From Eggerthella timonensis (lineage in GTDB: Bacteria; Actinomycetota; Coriobacteriia; Coriobacteriales; Eggerthellaceae): 64,000 bases of DNA. Under the pieces are notes generated by a model that had not been told where the DNA came from, made no database searches, and worked only from the letters and a program-made list of their open reading frames with translations. How positions within the stretch are numbered: the stretch's first letter is position 1; every line of letters starts with the position of its first letter. The stretch covers positions 2,342,539 to 2,406,538 of the forward strand of contig NZ_FXXA01000002.1 in NCBI RefSeq assembly GCF_900184265.1, written 5' to 3'. The position numbers and the translations under genes are program-made. This document shows positions 16,591 to 25,650 of this stretch, one piece after another.

Positions 16591-16761
16591 GTTCGTGGCA
16601 GAAACGCGGAGAAATTCGTCGTTTGCGCCCGCTCTCGCGGGCATAAACGGGCATTGGGCTTCGGGACTGCAGCATACTGCCTGGTCGGCAGTTTGTATTC
16701 GAGCGCCCGCCGGCTCGAAGCGCGAAAATGCGACGAATTTCTCCAAGTTTCTGCCACGAAC
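16591..16761. repeat. 171-bp inverted-repeat element, TTCGTGGCAGA family
   Basis: Arms at 16591-16621 (begins GTTCGTGGCAGAAACG) and 16731-16761 (ends TTTCTGCCACGAAC) match at 29 of 31 bases. The same arm sequence recurs at 37496-37526, 38425-38454 and inverted at 38585-38616, so this is a dispersed family. It abuts the MITE on its left. The gap 15788-16840 contains only these elements plus the promoter region of the next gene. Confidence 0.65.
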
Positions 16762-16840
16762 GGCGCGTCCTGCGTGCACCGCCCGCGACCGCGATGCGCT
16801 ACCATGGGGGCGTAACCGTTGTCGGGGGAAGGGGGCCGCC

Positions 16841-17788
16841 GTGCGCGTGCTCGTGTTGGGCGGGACGCAGTTCGTGGGGCAGGCGCTGGCCGGGGAGCTC
16901 GTCGCGCGCGGCTGGGACGTGTCCATCCTCACGCGCGGCATCCTCCCTTCGACGGTTTCGGGCATCGGCCGGTGGTACCGCGCCGATCGGCGCGCCGCGT
17001 CGGGTTGGGGCGCGCTCGCGGGCGAGCGCTTCGACGCGGTCGTCGACGTGTCCGCTTACACAGCGGCGGACGTGGAGCCGGTGCTCGACGCGCTGCGCTT
17101 CGACGACGGCGCGCGCTACGTGCTCGTCAGCTCGGGCGCGGTGTACCGGCCGAGCGACCGTCCGCTCGCCGAGGACGCGCCGGCGGGCGAGAACGTGCAT
17201 TGGGGCCCGTACGGGCTGGGCAAGCTCGAGGCGGAGCGCCTGCTCCTCGATCGCCAGCCGCGCTGCGGCTACGCGCTCTCCATCGTGAGGCCGGCGTACC
17301 TGTACGGGCCTGGCAACAACCTGCTGCGCGAGGCCTACCTGTTCGATCGGCTCGAAAAGAGGCTGCCCGTGCCGGTGCCGAGCGGCGGCACGCGGACGCA
17401 GTTCGCGATCGTGGACGAAGCGGCGCGCATGGTCGCGTCGCTGGCCGAGCCCGTCTGCTGGAGCGCCGAGGCGTTCAACTGCGCGCATCCCGAGCCGGTC
17501 GGCTGGGACGACCTCGTCCGCGCGGCTGCCCGCGCGGTGGGAGTCGAGCCGCGCATCGCGCACGTCCGCTGCTCCGACGCGCTCGAAGCGCGTTCGTTCT
17601 TCCCGTTTCGCGACTGCTCGTACGTGCTCGACGTTCGCAAGGCCGCGAAGTTCGGGTTGCCCTCTCCCCGAACCGCCCTCGAGGAGGGCATGGTGCGGAC
17701 CTATGCCTGGTATCGCGAGCGCCGCCCGATCCTCTGCGATCCCAAGATGACCCGCATCGAGGAAGCCCTGCGCCGCTCGGAGCGGTGA
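16841..17788 (+). CDS. NAD-dependent epimerase/dehydratase family protein (extended SDR)
   Basis: The 315-residue protein starts with the nucleotide-binding motif GGTQFVG (residues 6-12) and has an active-site YxxxK pair (Tyr124, Lys128 in [13 protein letters not shown]) with an upstream serine stretch [10 protein letters not shown] conserved [11 protein letters not shown] follows, as in UDP-sugar epimerases and related atypical members. It most likely modifies a nucleotide sugar, though no glycan genes are nearby. The GTG start at 16841 is preceded by a GGGGGAAGGGGG purine run; the frame is open further upstream, but that stretch lies in a repeat element and is not protein-like. Confidence 0.8.
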   Translation: MRVLVLGGTQFVGQALAGELVARGWDVSILTRGILPSTVSGIGRWYRADRRAASGWGALAGERFDAVVDVSAYTAADVEPVLDALRFDDGARYVLVSSGAVYRPSDRPLAEDAPAGENVHWGPYGLGKLEAERLLLDRQPRCGYALSIVRPAYLYGPGNNLLREAYLFDRLEKRLPVPVPSGGTRTQFAIVDEAARMVASLAEPVCWSAEAFNCAHPEPVGWDDLVRAAARAVGVEPRIAHVRCSDALEARSFFPFRDCSYVLDVRKAAKFGLPSPRTALEEGMVRTYAWYRERRPILCDPKMTRIEEALRRSER

Positions 17789-17970
17789 AGGCCTCTCGTA
17801 AGCGCCCTTGCGCGCCGCGTCGTCTCAGCGCTTGTGCCTGCCCCGCTTCCCCAGGCGTGTTTTCGGGGCGAAATCGGCGGGTCGCGCGTCATCTGCGGCG
17901 CGGCAACGGTATCATATCCGGGTACGGAAAACGGGGGAGCGCGAGGCTCTTGGACACGGAAAGGTTGACT

Positions 17971-19173
17971 ATGGCGAAAATTGCGATGACCACGCCGCTC
18001 GTGGAGATGGACGGCGACGAGATGACGCGCATCATCTGGCAGATGATCAAGGACGAGCTGCTGCTTCCGCACATCGATCTGAAAACCGAGTACTACGACC
18101 TGGGCCTCGAGCATCGCAACGCCACCGACGACCAGGTGACCGTGGACTCCGCCGAAGCCACCAAGCGCTTGGGCGTGGCCGTGAAGTGCGCCACCATCAC
18201 GCCGAACGCCGCGCGCATGGACGAGTACGACCTCAAGAGCATGTGGAAGAGCCCCAACGGCACCATCCGCGCCATGCTCGACGGCACCGTGTTCCGCACG
18301 CCCATCACCGTCGCGGGCATCGAGCCGTGCGTCCGCAACTGGGTGAAGCCCATCACCATCGCGCGCCACGCCTACGGCGACGTGTACAAGAACGCCGAGC
18401 TGGTCGTGCCCGGCCCCGGCACGGTGGAGCTCGTGTACACCGCGGCCGACGGCTCCGAGACGCGCGAGCTCGTGCAGAAGTTCGAAGGCCCCGGCATCGC
18501 CCAGGGCATGCACAACCTCGACGCGTCCATCGCCAGCTTCGCGCGCAGCTGCTTCGAGTACGCCCTCGACATCAAGCAGGACCTCTGGTTCGCCACGAAG
18601 GACACCATCTCGAAGAAGTACGACCACCGCTTCAAGGACATCTTCCAGGAGATCTTCGATGCCGAGTACGCCGCGCGCTTCGAGGAGGCCGGCATCGAGT
18701 ACTTCTACACGCTCATCGACGACGCGGTGGCGCGCGTGATGAAGGCCGACGGCGGCTTCATCTGGGCCTGCAAGAACTACGACGGCGACGTGATGAGCGA
18801 CATGGTGTCCAGCGCGTTCGGATCGCTGGCCATGATGACGTCGGTGCTCGTGTCGCCGCAGGGCTATTACGAGTACGAAGCCGCGCACGGCACCGTGCAG
18901 CGCCACTACTACAAGCATCTCAAGGGCGAGGAGACGTCCACGAACTCGGTGGCCACCATCTTCGCGTGGTCGGGCGCCCTGCGCAAGCGCGGCGAGCTGG
19001 ACGGCCTCGACGACCTCGTGGCGTTCGCCGACAAGCTGGAGCGCGCCACGCTCGACACCATCGAGGCCGGCGAGATGACGGGCGACCTCGCGCTCATCAC
19101 CACGCTCCCGAACCCGGTGAAGCTCTCCACCCGCGACTTCATCCTCGCCATCGCGAAGAGGCTGGCGGCGTAA
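17971..19173 (+). CDS. icd: NADP-dependent isocitrate dehydrogenase, eukaryotic-like type
   Basis: The 400-residue enzyme oxidises isocitrate to 2-oxoglutarate and supplies NADPH and the glutamate precursor. Length and motifs ([20 protein letters not shown] at the start, [21 protein letters not shown] metal-binding stretch, [12 protein letters not shown] cofactor loop) are those of the homodimeric type that also occurs in mitochondria, rather than the Escherichia coli type. A TATCAT about 60 bases upstream may be its -10. It is followed by a hairpin and stands as a single transcription unit. Confident call. Confidence 0.95.
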   Translation: MAKIAMTTPLVEMDGDEMTRIIWQMIKDELLLPHIDLKTEYYDLGLEHRNATDDQVTVDSAEATKRLGVAVKCATITPNAARMDEYDLKSMWKSPNGTIRAMLDGTVFRTPITVAGIEPCVRNWVKPITIARHAYGDVYKNAELVVPGPGTVELVYTAADGSETRELVQKFEGPGIAQGMHNLDASIASFARSCFEYALDIKQDLWFATKDTISKKYDHRFKDIFQEIFDAEYAARFEEAGIEYFYTLIDDAVARVMKADGGFIWACKNYDGDVMSDMVSSAFGSLAMMTSVLVSPQGYYEYEAAHGTVQRHYYKHLKGEETSTNSVATIFAWSGALRKRGELDGLDDLVAFADKLERATLDTIEAGEMTGDLALITTLPNPVKLSTRDFILAIAKRLAA

Positions 19174-19204
19174 AGCCGAACCCGCGATACTACGCGATGC
19201 TTTG

Positions 19205-19230
19205 CGGCCTCGGCGATCGTGCCGGGGCCG
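19205..19230 (+). terminator. Hairpin after icd
   Basis: Imperfect stem CGGCCTCGGC / GCCGGGGCCG around GATCGT, 31 bases after the icd stop, followed by TTCCACGTTT. Confidence 0.45.
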
Positions 19231-19352
19231 TTCCACGTTTCGGCGACGGTCCGATGAAGCGGCGAATACGGATCCCTCCCGCCGCCTGCGCGCGCGGCGC
19301 CCGTGCGCGATCATTCGTAGGACTGCAAAGAACACGGACGGAAGGGCAGGCC

Positions 19353-20666
19353 ATGACCTCTATCTGGGCCGAGGAAACGAAGAGGGCCGACGACGGTAAG
19401 ACGCTCGAAGGCGACGTCAAGGCCGACGTGCTGGTGATCGGGGCGGGCATGGCGGGCATGCTGTGCGCCGCGTTCCTGAGCAAGATCGGGTGCGGGTGCG
19501 TGGTGGCGGAGGCGGACCGCGTCGGGTCGGGCGCCACGGGCAACACCACCGCGAAGGTGACCGCCCAGCACGGGCTCGTCTACGACCGGCTCATCGAGAA
19601 GGAAGGGCCCGACCGGGCGCGCCTCTACTTCGAGGCGAACCAGGCGGCGGTCGCGGGGCTGCGCGACCTGGCCCGCTCGGTGCCCTGCGACTTCGAGGAG
19701 CGCACGGCCTACGTGTACGCGGAGGGCACGACGGAGAACCTCGAGCGCGAGCAGGACGCCTACGAGCGGCTCGGCATCCCGCACCGTACGATGCCGAGCG
19801 CGCCGGTGCCGGTGGCGAACATGGGGGCGCTCGGCATGGAGCGCCAGGCCCAGTTCAACCCGCTCAAGCTCCTCTACGGTCTTTTGCCCCGGGTCGACGT
19901 GTACGAGCACACGTTCGTCACGGACGTTTCGGACAACGTCGCGAAGACCCCGCACGGCTCGATCACGGCCGATTTCATCGTGTTCGCGACGCATTACCCG
20001 CTGGTGAACGTGCCGGGGCTGTACTTCATGAAGCTCCACCAGGAGCGTTCCTATGCGCTCGCGCTCGAGGACGCGCCGGGCGTGGACGGCATGTTCATCG
20101 GCGAGGGCGGCGGCTACTCGCTGCGCACCTACGGCGACTACCTGCTGCTGGGAGGCGGCGGGCACCGCACGGGCGAGGGGCCGCATCCCGATCAGGGCTA
20201 CGCCAAGCTCCGCGCCTTCGCGGCCGAAGCGTACCCGGGAAGCGCCGAGCGCTGCGCATGGGCGGCGCAGGACTGCATGAGCCTCGACCATATGCCCTAC
20301 ATCGGCGTGCATCGCCCCGGGCAGCCGAACCACTACGTGGCGACCGGGTTCAACAAATGGGGCATGACCGGCTCGTACGTGGCCGCCCGTGCCATCGCCG
20401 ACATGATCGTGAACGGCCGCAGCGCCGTCGACGAGCTGTTCTCGCCCGAGCGGTCCATGCTGCATCCCAGCCTGTTCTCGAACATGGGCGTGTCGGCGGC
20501 GAACCTCGTGAAGCCGGGGAAGCGCTGCTCGCATCTCGGCTGCTCGCTCGAGCACAACGACCAGGAGGACACGTGGGACTGCCCTTGCCACGGCTCGCGT
20601 TTCTCCGCAGACGGATCGGTGGCCGACGGTCCCGCCACGAAGCCCATCAAGGCCCCGAGGGGCTAG
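19353..20666 (+). CDS. FAD-dependent oxidoreductase with C-terminal Rieske [2Fe-2S] domain
   Basis: The 437-residue protein has an N-terminal dinucleotide motif (VLVIGAGMAGMLCAAFL, residues 26-42) of the DAO/GlpO amine-oxidase-like superfamily and a substrate-side FAD segment GFNKWGMTGSYVAARAIADM. The last 50 residues form a Rieske cluster site: CSHLGC followed by CPCHGSRF, giving the C-x-H ... C-x-x-H ligands. Proteins of this architecture (YhfW-like) are thought to oxidise amines or amino acids and pass electrons through the Rieske centre. No transporter or partner gene indicates the substrate. No signal peptide, so cytoplasmic. Confidence 0.85.
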   Translation: MTSIWAEETKRADDGKTLEGDVKADVLVIGAGMAGMLCAAFLSKIGCGCVVAEADRVGSGATGNTTAKVTAQHGLVYDRLIEKEGPDRARLYFEANQAAVAGLRDLARSVPCDFEERTAYVYAEGTTENLEREQDAYERLGIPHRTMPSAPVPVANMGALGMERQAQFNPLKLLYGLLPRVDVYEHTFVTDVSDNVAKTPHGSITADFIVFATHYPLVNVPGLYFMKLHQERSYALALEDAPGVDGMFIGEGGGYSLRTYGDYLLLGGGGHRTGEGPHPDQGYAKLRAFAAEAYPGSAERCAWAAQDCMSLDHMPYIGVHRPGQPNHYVATGFNKWGMTGSYVAARAIADMIVNGRSAVDELFSPERSMLHPSLFSNMGVSAANLVKPGKRCSHLGCSLEHNDQEDTWDCPCHGSRFSADGSVADGPATKPIKAPRG

Positions 20667-20702
20667 GACGGCGCGGCGCAGCGGCTCCGCCGACCCTCGC
20701 CG

Positions 20703-20750
20703 TTGACGATACGCGCGCGAGCGTCAATCGGGGCTGACGGAGCGTCAACG
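20703..20750 (+). promoter_or_regulatory. Clustered TTGACG/CGTCAA half-sites upstream of the Pip genes
   Basis: TTGACG (20703-20708), CGTCAA (20722-20727), CTGACG (20734-20739) and CGTCAA (20743-20748) form two inverted pairs between the stop of the Rieske protein gene and the first Pip gene. Pip/YhgE operons are often controlled by TetR-family repressors, so an operator is plausible. No cognate regulator gene is adjacent. Confidence 0.35.
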
Positions 20751-20806
20751 GAGGAGGTATCATTGCTCGGGTTGTTTCAGACGAGCGATGAGAGGAGCCT
20801 GCGGGC

Positions 20807-23440
20807 ATGGGAAACGTTCTGCGCGTGTTCAAGCGCGATGTGCTGCGGCTGCTCAAAGTGCCGCCGGCGCTCGTGGTGGTGATCGCGCTGCTCGTGCTGC
20901 CGTCGGTGTACACCTGGTACAACGTCGTCGGCTTCTGGAACCCCTACGACAACACCGGCAACCTGCGGGTGTGCGTGGTGAACGAGGACGCGGGCGGGTC
21001 GAGCGAGCTGACCGGCGAGCTGCGCGTGGGCGACATGATCGTGGAGGAGCTGCGCGAGAACACGCAGCTCGACTGGGCGTTCGTCGATCGCGGCACCGCC
21101 ATGGGCGAGCTCGGCGCGGGCGAGAGCTATGCCGCGTTCGTCATCCCCGAGAACTTCACCGAACGGCTGCTGTCGCTGACCACCGGCGACTTCCAACAGC
21201 CCGAGCTCTCCTACTACGTGAACGAGAAGACGGGCCCCGTGGCGCCGAAGATCACCGATACGGGCGCGAGCACGCTCGACGAGACCATCAACTCCACGTT
21301 CGTCTCCACGGTGAGCGACGTCGCTGCCGACGCCGTCGATCGGGCGCTCGGCGCGTCGAGCGACGCCATGGACGAGTCCAAGGGCAGGGCGGCGGCGAAG
21401 GTGGCGGGCGCCGTGCAGACGGTGTCCGAGGCGCGCTCCTCGCTCGGGGGCATCGTCGCGGCCACGGACGAGGCACGGGCCAAGGTGGACGGCTCGAAGG
21501 AGGCGCTCGACCGGGCGCGCACCGAGATCGCCGCCGCGAGCGACGCCCTCGGCTCCATCGCGAGCATCGCCGCTCAGCTGCAAAGCGACGCGGCGGAGCT
21601 CTCCTCGTCGGCGATGCCCGCCGTGAGCCGGACCGTACGCGCGGTGTCGGAGGCGTCGGCGAAGGCGAACGGGGCCGTCGGCGGCATGGCCGCGGCGGTG
21701 GGCGAGACCCAGGCGGGCATCGGCGCGTCCATCGTACAGGGGCAAGCCGCCGTGGACGAGAGCAGGGCGCTGGCCGCCCAGGCGCGCCAGACGGCGCAGG
21801 CGCTGCTCGACGGCGACCCGGCCAAGGAGCCCCTCGCCGCCGTCGCCGACGCGCTCGAGCAGCGCGCCGACGACGCGCAGGTGACGCTCGACGGCCTAGC
21901 CGGCGCGAACGCGCAAGCGGGCGAGCTTGCGCAGGAAGTGTCGCGGGCGGGAGCCTCCTTCGACGCTGCGGCGCACAGGGCCGCCGACGCCGCAGGCGCG
22001 TACGCGGACGGCCTGTTCTCCACGACGGTGCCTACGATCAACGGCAGCCTCGCGCAGCTGAGCGCCGCTTCGGCGTCGCTTTCGGCAGTGGTGTCGAACC
22101 AGCAGCTGCTGGTCGATCAGACCGGGCTCGCGCTCGATCAGCTGGCCTCCACGCTGGGCACGGCCCGCGAGGCGCTCGGCCAGACGGACGCCATCCTGGC
22201 CGATCTCGAGCAGGGCCTCGGCACCGTGCAGACCGACGTCCTGTCGCTCGGCGGGTCGGGCGCGCTTTCGCAGGCGTTCGGCGAGGACGGCCTCGATGCG
22301 GCCAAGATCGCCGACTTCATGGGGTCGCCCACCGAGCTGGTCACCGAGCAGCTCTACGAGCTGAACGCGTACGGCTCGGCCATGGCCCCGCTGTTCATGA
22401 ACCTGACGTTCTGGATCGGGGCGTTCATGCTGCTGGTCATCATGAAGCAGGAGGTGGACGGCGAAGGCGTGCGCAACCTCACCGTGACGCAGCGCTACCT
22501 CGGACGCTTCCTGCTGCTGGCCGTCATGGCCGTGCTGCAGGCGGTGGTCTGCTGCGCCGGCGTGCTGGCCATCGGGGTGCAGGCGGCCGACGCGCCCGCG
22601 CTGTTCTTCGCGGCTTCGGTGGCTTCGCTTTCCTACCTCAGCATCATCTACGCGCTGTCGGTGACGCTGCAGCATATCGGCAAGGGCATCTGCATCGTGC
22701 TCGTGTTCGCGCAGATCCCCGGCGCCACGGGGCTGTACCCCGTCGAGATGACCTCGAGCTTCTTCCAGGCCGTCTACCCGTTCTTCCCCTTCACCTACGG
22801 CATCTCCGCCATGCGCGAGGCCATCTTCGGCTTCTACGGCTCGCAGTACGCGGCCGCGCTGGGCATGCTGGCGCTGTTCTTCGCGCTGTCCATGGCTTTC
22901 GGCATCCTCGTGCGGCCCCTCATGGCGAACGTCAACCGCATGGTGGCTTGCCAGGTGCGGGAGAGCGGCCTCTTCAACGGCGAGGACGTGGAGATACCCG
23001 CGCGCCCGTACCGCGCGTCGCAGCTGTTCAGGGCGCTGTCGGACAAGGAGGAGTACCGCGAGGAGCTGCGGGCACGCGCGATGCGCTTCGCGCGCTGGTA
23101 CCCGCGCCTCATCCGCGGGGCTGTTGCCCTGGGCCTCGCGGTGCCCGTCGCGCTCACGGTGGTGTTCGCCCTCACGCCCGCCGAGAAGGTGCAGCTGCTC
23201 ACGGCGTGGCTGGCGTGGATGGTGGCCGTGTTCGTGTTCCTCGTGGTGCTGGAGAGCCTGCGCGCCGGCCTCGAGCGCCAGATGCGGCTCGACGGCATGA
23301 GCGACGAGGGGCTGCTCGCGCTGGGAAGCGCGCGCAACCGGATGGTGCGCTCGTCGGACGACGACGCCGACGGCGCGGCGGCGGGCTGCCCGGACGCGCC
23401 AGCCGCCCCGGGCGCGGGAGGGGGCGGCGCTCGTGGGTAA
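20807..23440 (+). CDS. YhgE/Pip domain membrane protein (first of pair)
   Basis: The 877-residue protein has the family hallmark at the N-terminus: a transmembrane helix (about 18-37, LVVVIALLVLPSVYTWYNVV) followed by GFWNPYDNTGNLRVCVVNED. A long alanine-rich, coiled-coil-like extracytoplasmic region (about 185-500) leads to a C-terminal block of about six helices with an ABC-2-like layout (from about residue 535). Relatives act as phage receptor (Pip) or in export of type VII-like or surface components. It overlaps a shorter paralog and is followed by an ABC exporter, so the three probably form one envelope complex. Function is not established. Confidence 0.85.
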   Translation: MGNVLRVFKRDVLRLLKVPPALVVVIALLVLPSVYTWYNVVGFWNPYDNTGNLRVCVVNEDAGGSSELTGELRVGDMIVEELRENTQLDWAFVDRGTAMGELGAGESYAAFVIPENFTERLLSLTTGDFQQPELSYYVNEKTGPVAPKITDTGASTLDETINSTFVSTVSDVAADAVDRALGASSDAMDESKGRAAAKVAGAVQTVSEARSSLGGIVAATDEARAKVDGSKEALDRARTEIAAASDALGSIASIAAQLQSDAAELSSSAMPAVSRTVRAVSEASAKANGAVGGMAAAVGETQAGIGASIVQGQAAVDESRALAAQARQTAQALLDGDPAKEPLAAVADALEQRADDAQVTLDGLAGANAQAGELAQEVSRAGASFDAAAHRAADAAGAYADGLFSTTVPTINGSLAQLSAASASLSAVVSNQQLLVDQTGLALDQLASTLGTAREALGQTDAILADLEQGLGTVQTDVLSLGGSGALSQAFGEDGLDAAKIADFMGSPTELVTEQLYELNAYGSAMAPLFMNLTFWIGAFMLLVIMKQEVDGEGVRNLTVTQRYLGRFLLLAVMAVLQAVVCCAGVLAIGVQAADAPALFFAASVASLSYLSIIYALSVTLQHIGKGICIVLVFAQIPGATGLYPVEMTSSFFQAVYPFFPFTYGISAMREAIFGFYGSQYAAALGMLALFFALSMAFGILVRPLMANVNRMVACQVRESGLFNGEDVEIPARPYRASQLFRALSDKEEYREELRARAMRFARWYPRLIRGAVALGLAVPVALTVVFALTPAEKVQLLTAWLAWMVAVFVFLVVLESLRAGLERQMRLDGMSDEGLLALGSARNRMVRSSDDDADGAAAGCPDAPAAPGAGGGGARG

Positions 23441-25619
23441 CGTAGTGCGCATCGTGCGCAGCGACTTCAAGCGCCTGTTCGCGAACGCGATGAGCGCGAT
23501 CATCGTCGTCGGGCTCGTGGTGATGCCGTCCATCTTCGCGTGGTACAACGTCATCGCGTGCTGGAACGTGTTCGACAACACGGGCAACCTCACCGTGGCG
23601 GTGGCGAACGTGGACGACGGCTACGAGAGCGAGCTCGTGCCCCTGCGCGTGAACGTCGGCGAGCGGGTGGTGGCGGCCCTGCGCGCCAACGACGAGATCG
23701 ACTGGACGTTCACCGACGAAGAGGACGCGGTGGACGGCGCGCGCTCGGGCCGCTACTATGCGGCGGTGGTCATCCCCGAGGGGTTCAGCAAGGACATGCT
23801 AACGTTCTACTCCGACGACGTGCAGCACGCGAAGATCGTCTACTACGCCAACGAGAAGAAGAGCGCCATCGCGCCGAAGATCACCGACAAGGGCGCGGAT
23901 TCCGTGTCCTACCAGGTGAACGAGGTGTTCGCCCAAACGTTGTCCGAAGTGGCGCTCGGTATCGCCGAGTCGATGTCGAGCTATGCCGACGAGGCCGGCG
24001 TGGACGGTCGCATCGCCGCCGTGTCCGGGCAGGTGCGCGACATGGGCGCGCAGGCGGAGCGCATGGCGTCGGTGCTGGAGCTGTACTCGTCGCTGGCCGC
24101 AGCGTCGCAGGCGCTCGTCGGCGATTCGGGGAAGCTCATCGCGTCCGCGCAGGGCGCGGCCGACGATGCAGGCGACGCGGCGTCCGAGGGCGCTTCGTCG
24201 GCATCCGCCATGGTGGCGGCCGTGAAGGGGTCCGTCGACGACCTTTCGGCGGCGCTCGGCGCGGGCGGCGAGGCGTTCGCGGAGGCGTCGGAGGCGTCCG
24301 GCGCGCTGTTCGACGCCGCCTCGGCGGGCGCCGAGCAGGGCGCGGCGGGGCTGCGCGGGCAGGCCGAGGCGCTCGACGCGCAGATCGCGCGGTACCGCGA
24401 CCTCGCCGCCCAGCTCGAACAGCTGCGCGGCTCGCTGCCGTCCGAAAGCCAGCCGGCGCTCGACGCCGTCGTCGCACGGCTGAACGCCGTCGTCGGGCTC
24501 ATGGAGGGCATGCGCGACAACCTGGCGGCCGCCGCGGGCAAGCTGGAGTCGGGCAACGCCGACGTGCAGGCCGAACGCGCGGAGGTCGAGCGCCTGGCGA
24601 ACGAGGCGCGGCAGAGCTCGGAGGCGCTCGCGACCTCGTTCGAAGGCGGGCTGAAGCCGAGCCTGCAGCAGCTCGCGGACAGCGCGGGCGTCCTCGCGGC
24701 TGCCATGGGCGACGGCTTGGACGGCCTGCGCGCGGCGGGCGCCGACCTGTCCTCGTCGGCCGGCTCGGCCGCCGACGTGCTGGGCGGCGCGAGGGCCGAG
24801 GTGGACGAGGCGGTTCGGGAGCTGCGCGAGACGGCGCGCGAGCTGGACGCGTTGGCGGCCGATGTGGACGAGGCGTTGGCGGCCGGCGACGCGGGAGCGC
24901 TGCGCGCGGTGCTCGGCGCCGACGCGCAGCTGCTGTCGCGGGCGCTCGCGGCGCCGGTGGGCATCGAGCGCGCAGCCGTGTTCCCGGCCGAGAACTTCGG
25001 CTCGGCCATGGCGCCGCTCTACACGACGCTCGCCCTGTTCATCGGGTCGCTGCTGATTCTCGTGGTGGTGAAGCCCACGGTGTCCGAGCGCACGTGCGAG
25101 CAGCTGGACGATCCGAAGCCCCGGCAGCTGTTCATGGGGCGCTTTGGCGTGCTGGCGTTCCTGTCGCTCGCGCAGACGACGGTGATGGGCCTCGGGAACC
25201 TGCTGTTCTTGCAGGTGCAGGTGGCCGAGCCGCTGCTGTTCATGCTGTGCTTCTGGATCGCGGGGCTCGTGTTCACGTTCTTGATCTACGCGCTGGTGGC
25301 GGCGTTCGCGAACCTCGGCAAGGCCGTGGCGGTGCTGCTGCTCATCATCCAGGTGACGGGATGCGGCGGCTCGTTCCCGCTGCAGCTGCTGCCGCCGTTC
25401 GTGCAGGCCCTGAGCCCCTGGCTGCCCGCGACGCACGTGGTGAACGCCATGCGCGCGGCCATGTTCGGCACCTACGGGGGCGACTTCTGGTGGGAGATCG
25501 GGCTGCTGGCGCTGTTCCTGATCCCCGCCGCGCTCATCGGGCTCGTGCTGCGGGGGCCGCTTGCCAAGTTCATGACGTGGTACGTCGAAGAGGTGGAGTC
25601 CTCCAAACTTGTGGGATAA
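23433..25619 (+). CDS. YhgE/Pip domain membrane protein (second of pair)
   Basis: A 728-residue paralog of the preceding protein with the same layout: N-terminal helix and VMPSIFAWYNVIACWNVFDN, TGNLTVAVANVDDG, a coiled alanine/glutamate-rich middle (about 180-510) and a C-terminal multi-helix domain (FGSAMAPLYTTLALFIGSLL onward). GTG 23433 overlaps the upstream gene by eight bases and has a GGAGGGGG site, which indicates coupled translation and a fixed ratio between the two proteins. A heterodimer is the simplest reading. Confidence 0.85.
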   Translation: MGNVVRIVRSDFKRLFANAMSAIIVVGLVVMPSIFAWYNVIACWNVFDNTGNLTVAVANVDDGYESELVPLRVNVGERVVAALRANDEIDWTFTDEEDAVDGARSGRYYAAVVIPEGFSKDMLTFYSDDVQHAKIVYYANEKKSAIAPKITDKGADSVSYQVNEVFAQTLSEVALGIAESMSSYADEAGVDGRIAAVSGQVRDMGAQAERMASVLELYSSLAAASQALVGDSGKLIASAQGAADDAGDAASEGASSASAMVAAVKGSVDDLSAALGAGGEAFAEASEASGALFDAASAGAEQGAAGLRGQAEALDAQIARYRDLAAQLEQLRGSLPSESQPALDAVVARLNAVVGLMEGMRDNLAAAAGKLESGNADVQAERAEVERLANEARQSSEALATSFEGGLKPSLQQLADSAGVLAAAMGDGLDGLRAAGADLSSSAGSAADVLGGARAEVDEAVRELRETARELDALAADVDEALAAGDAGALRAVLGADAQLLSRALAAPVGIERAAVFPAENFGSAMAPLYTTLALFIGSLLILVVVKPTVSERTCEQLDDPKPRQLFMGRFGVLAFLSLAQTTVMGLGNLLFLQVQVAEPLLFMLCFWIAGLVFTFLIYALVAAFANLGKAVAVLLLIIQVTGCGGSFPLQLLPPFVQALSPWLPATHVVNAMRAAMFGTYGGDFWWEIGLLALFLIPAALIGLVLRGPLAKFMTWYVEEVESSKLVG

Positions 25620-25650
25620 TCGTGCGGAAGAGACGAGAGAGGAATTCCGC

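Noticed and set aside
16595-16840. N-terminal extension of the epimerase gene
   Set aside because: The frame is open but lies within an inverted-repeat element; the conserved domain begins at GTG 16841, which has a good ribosome binding site.
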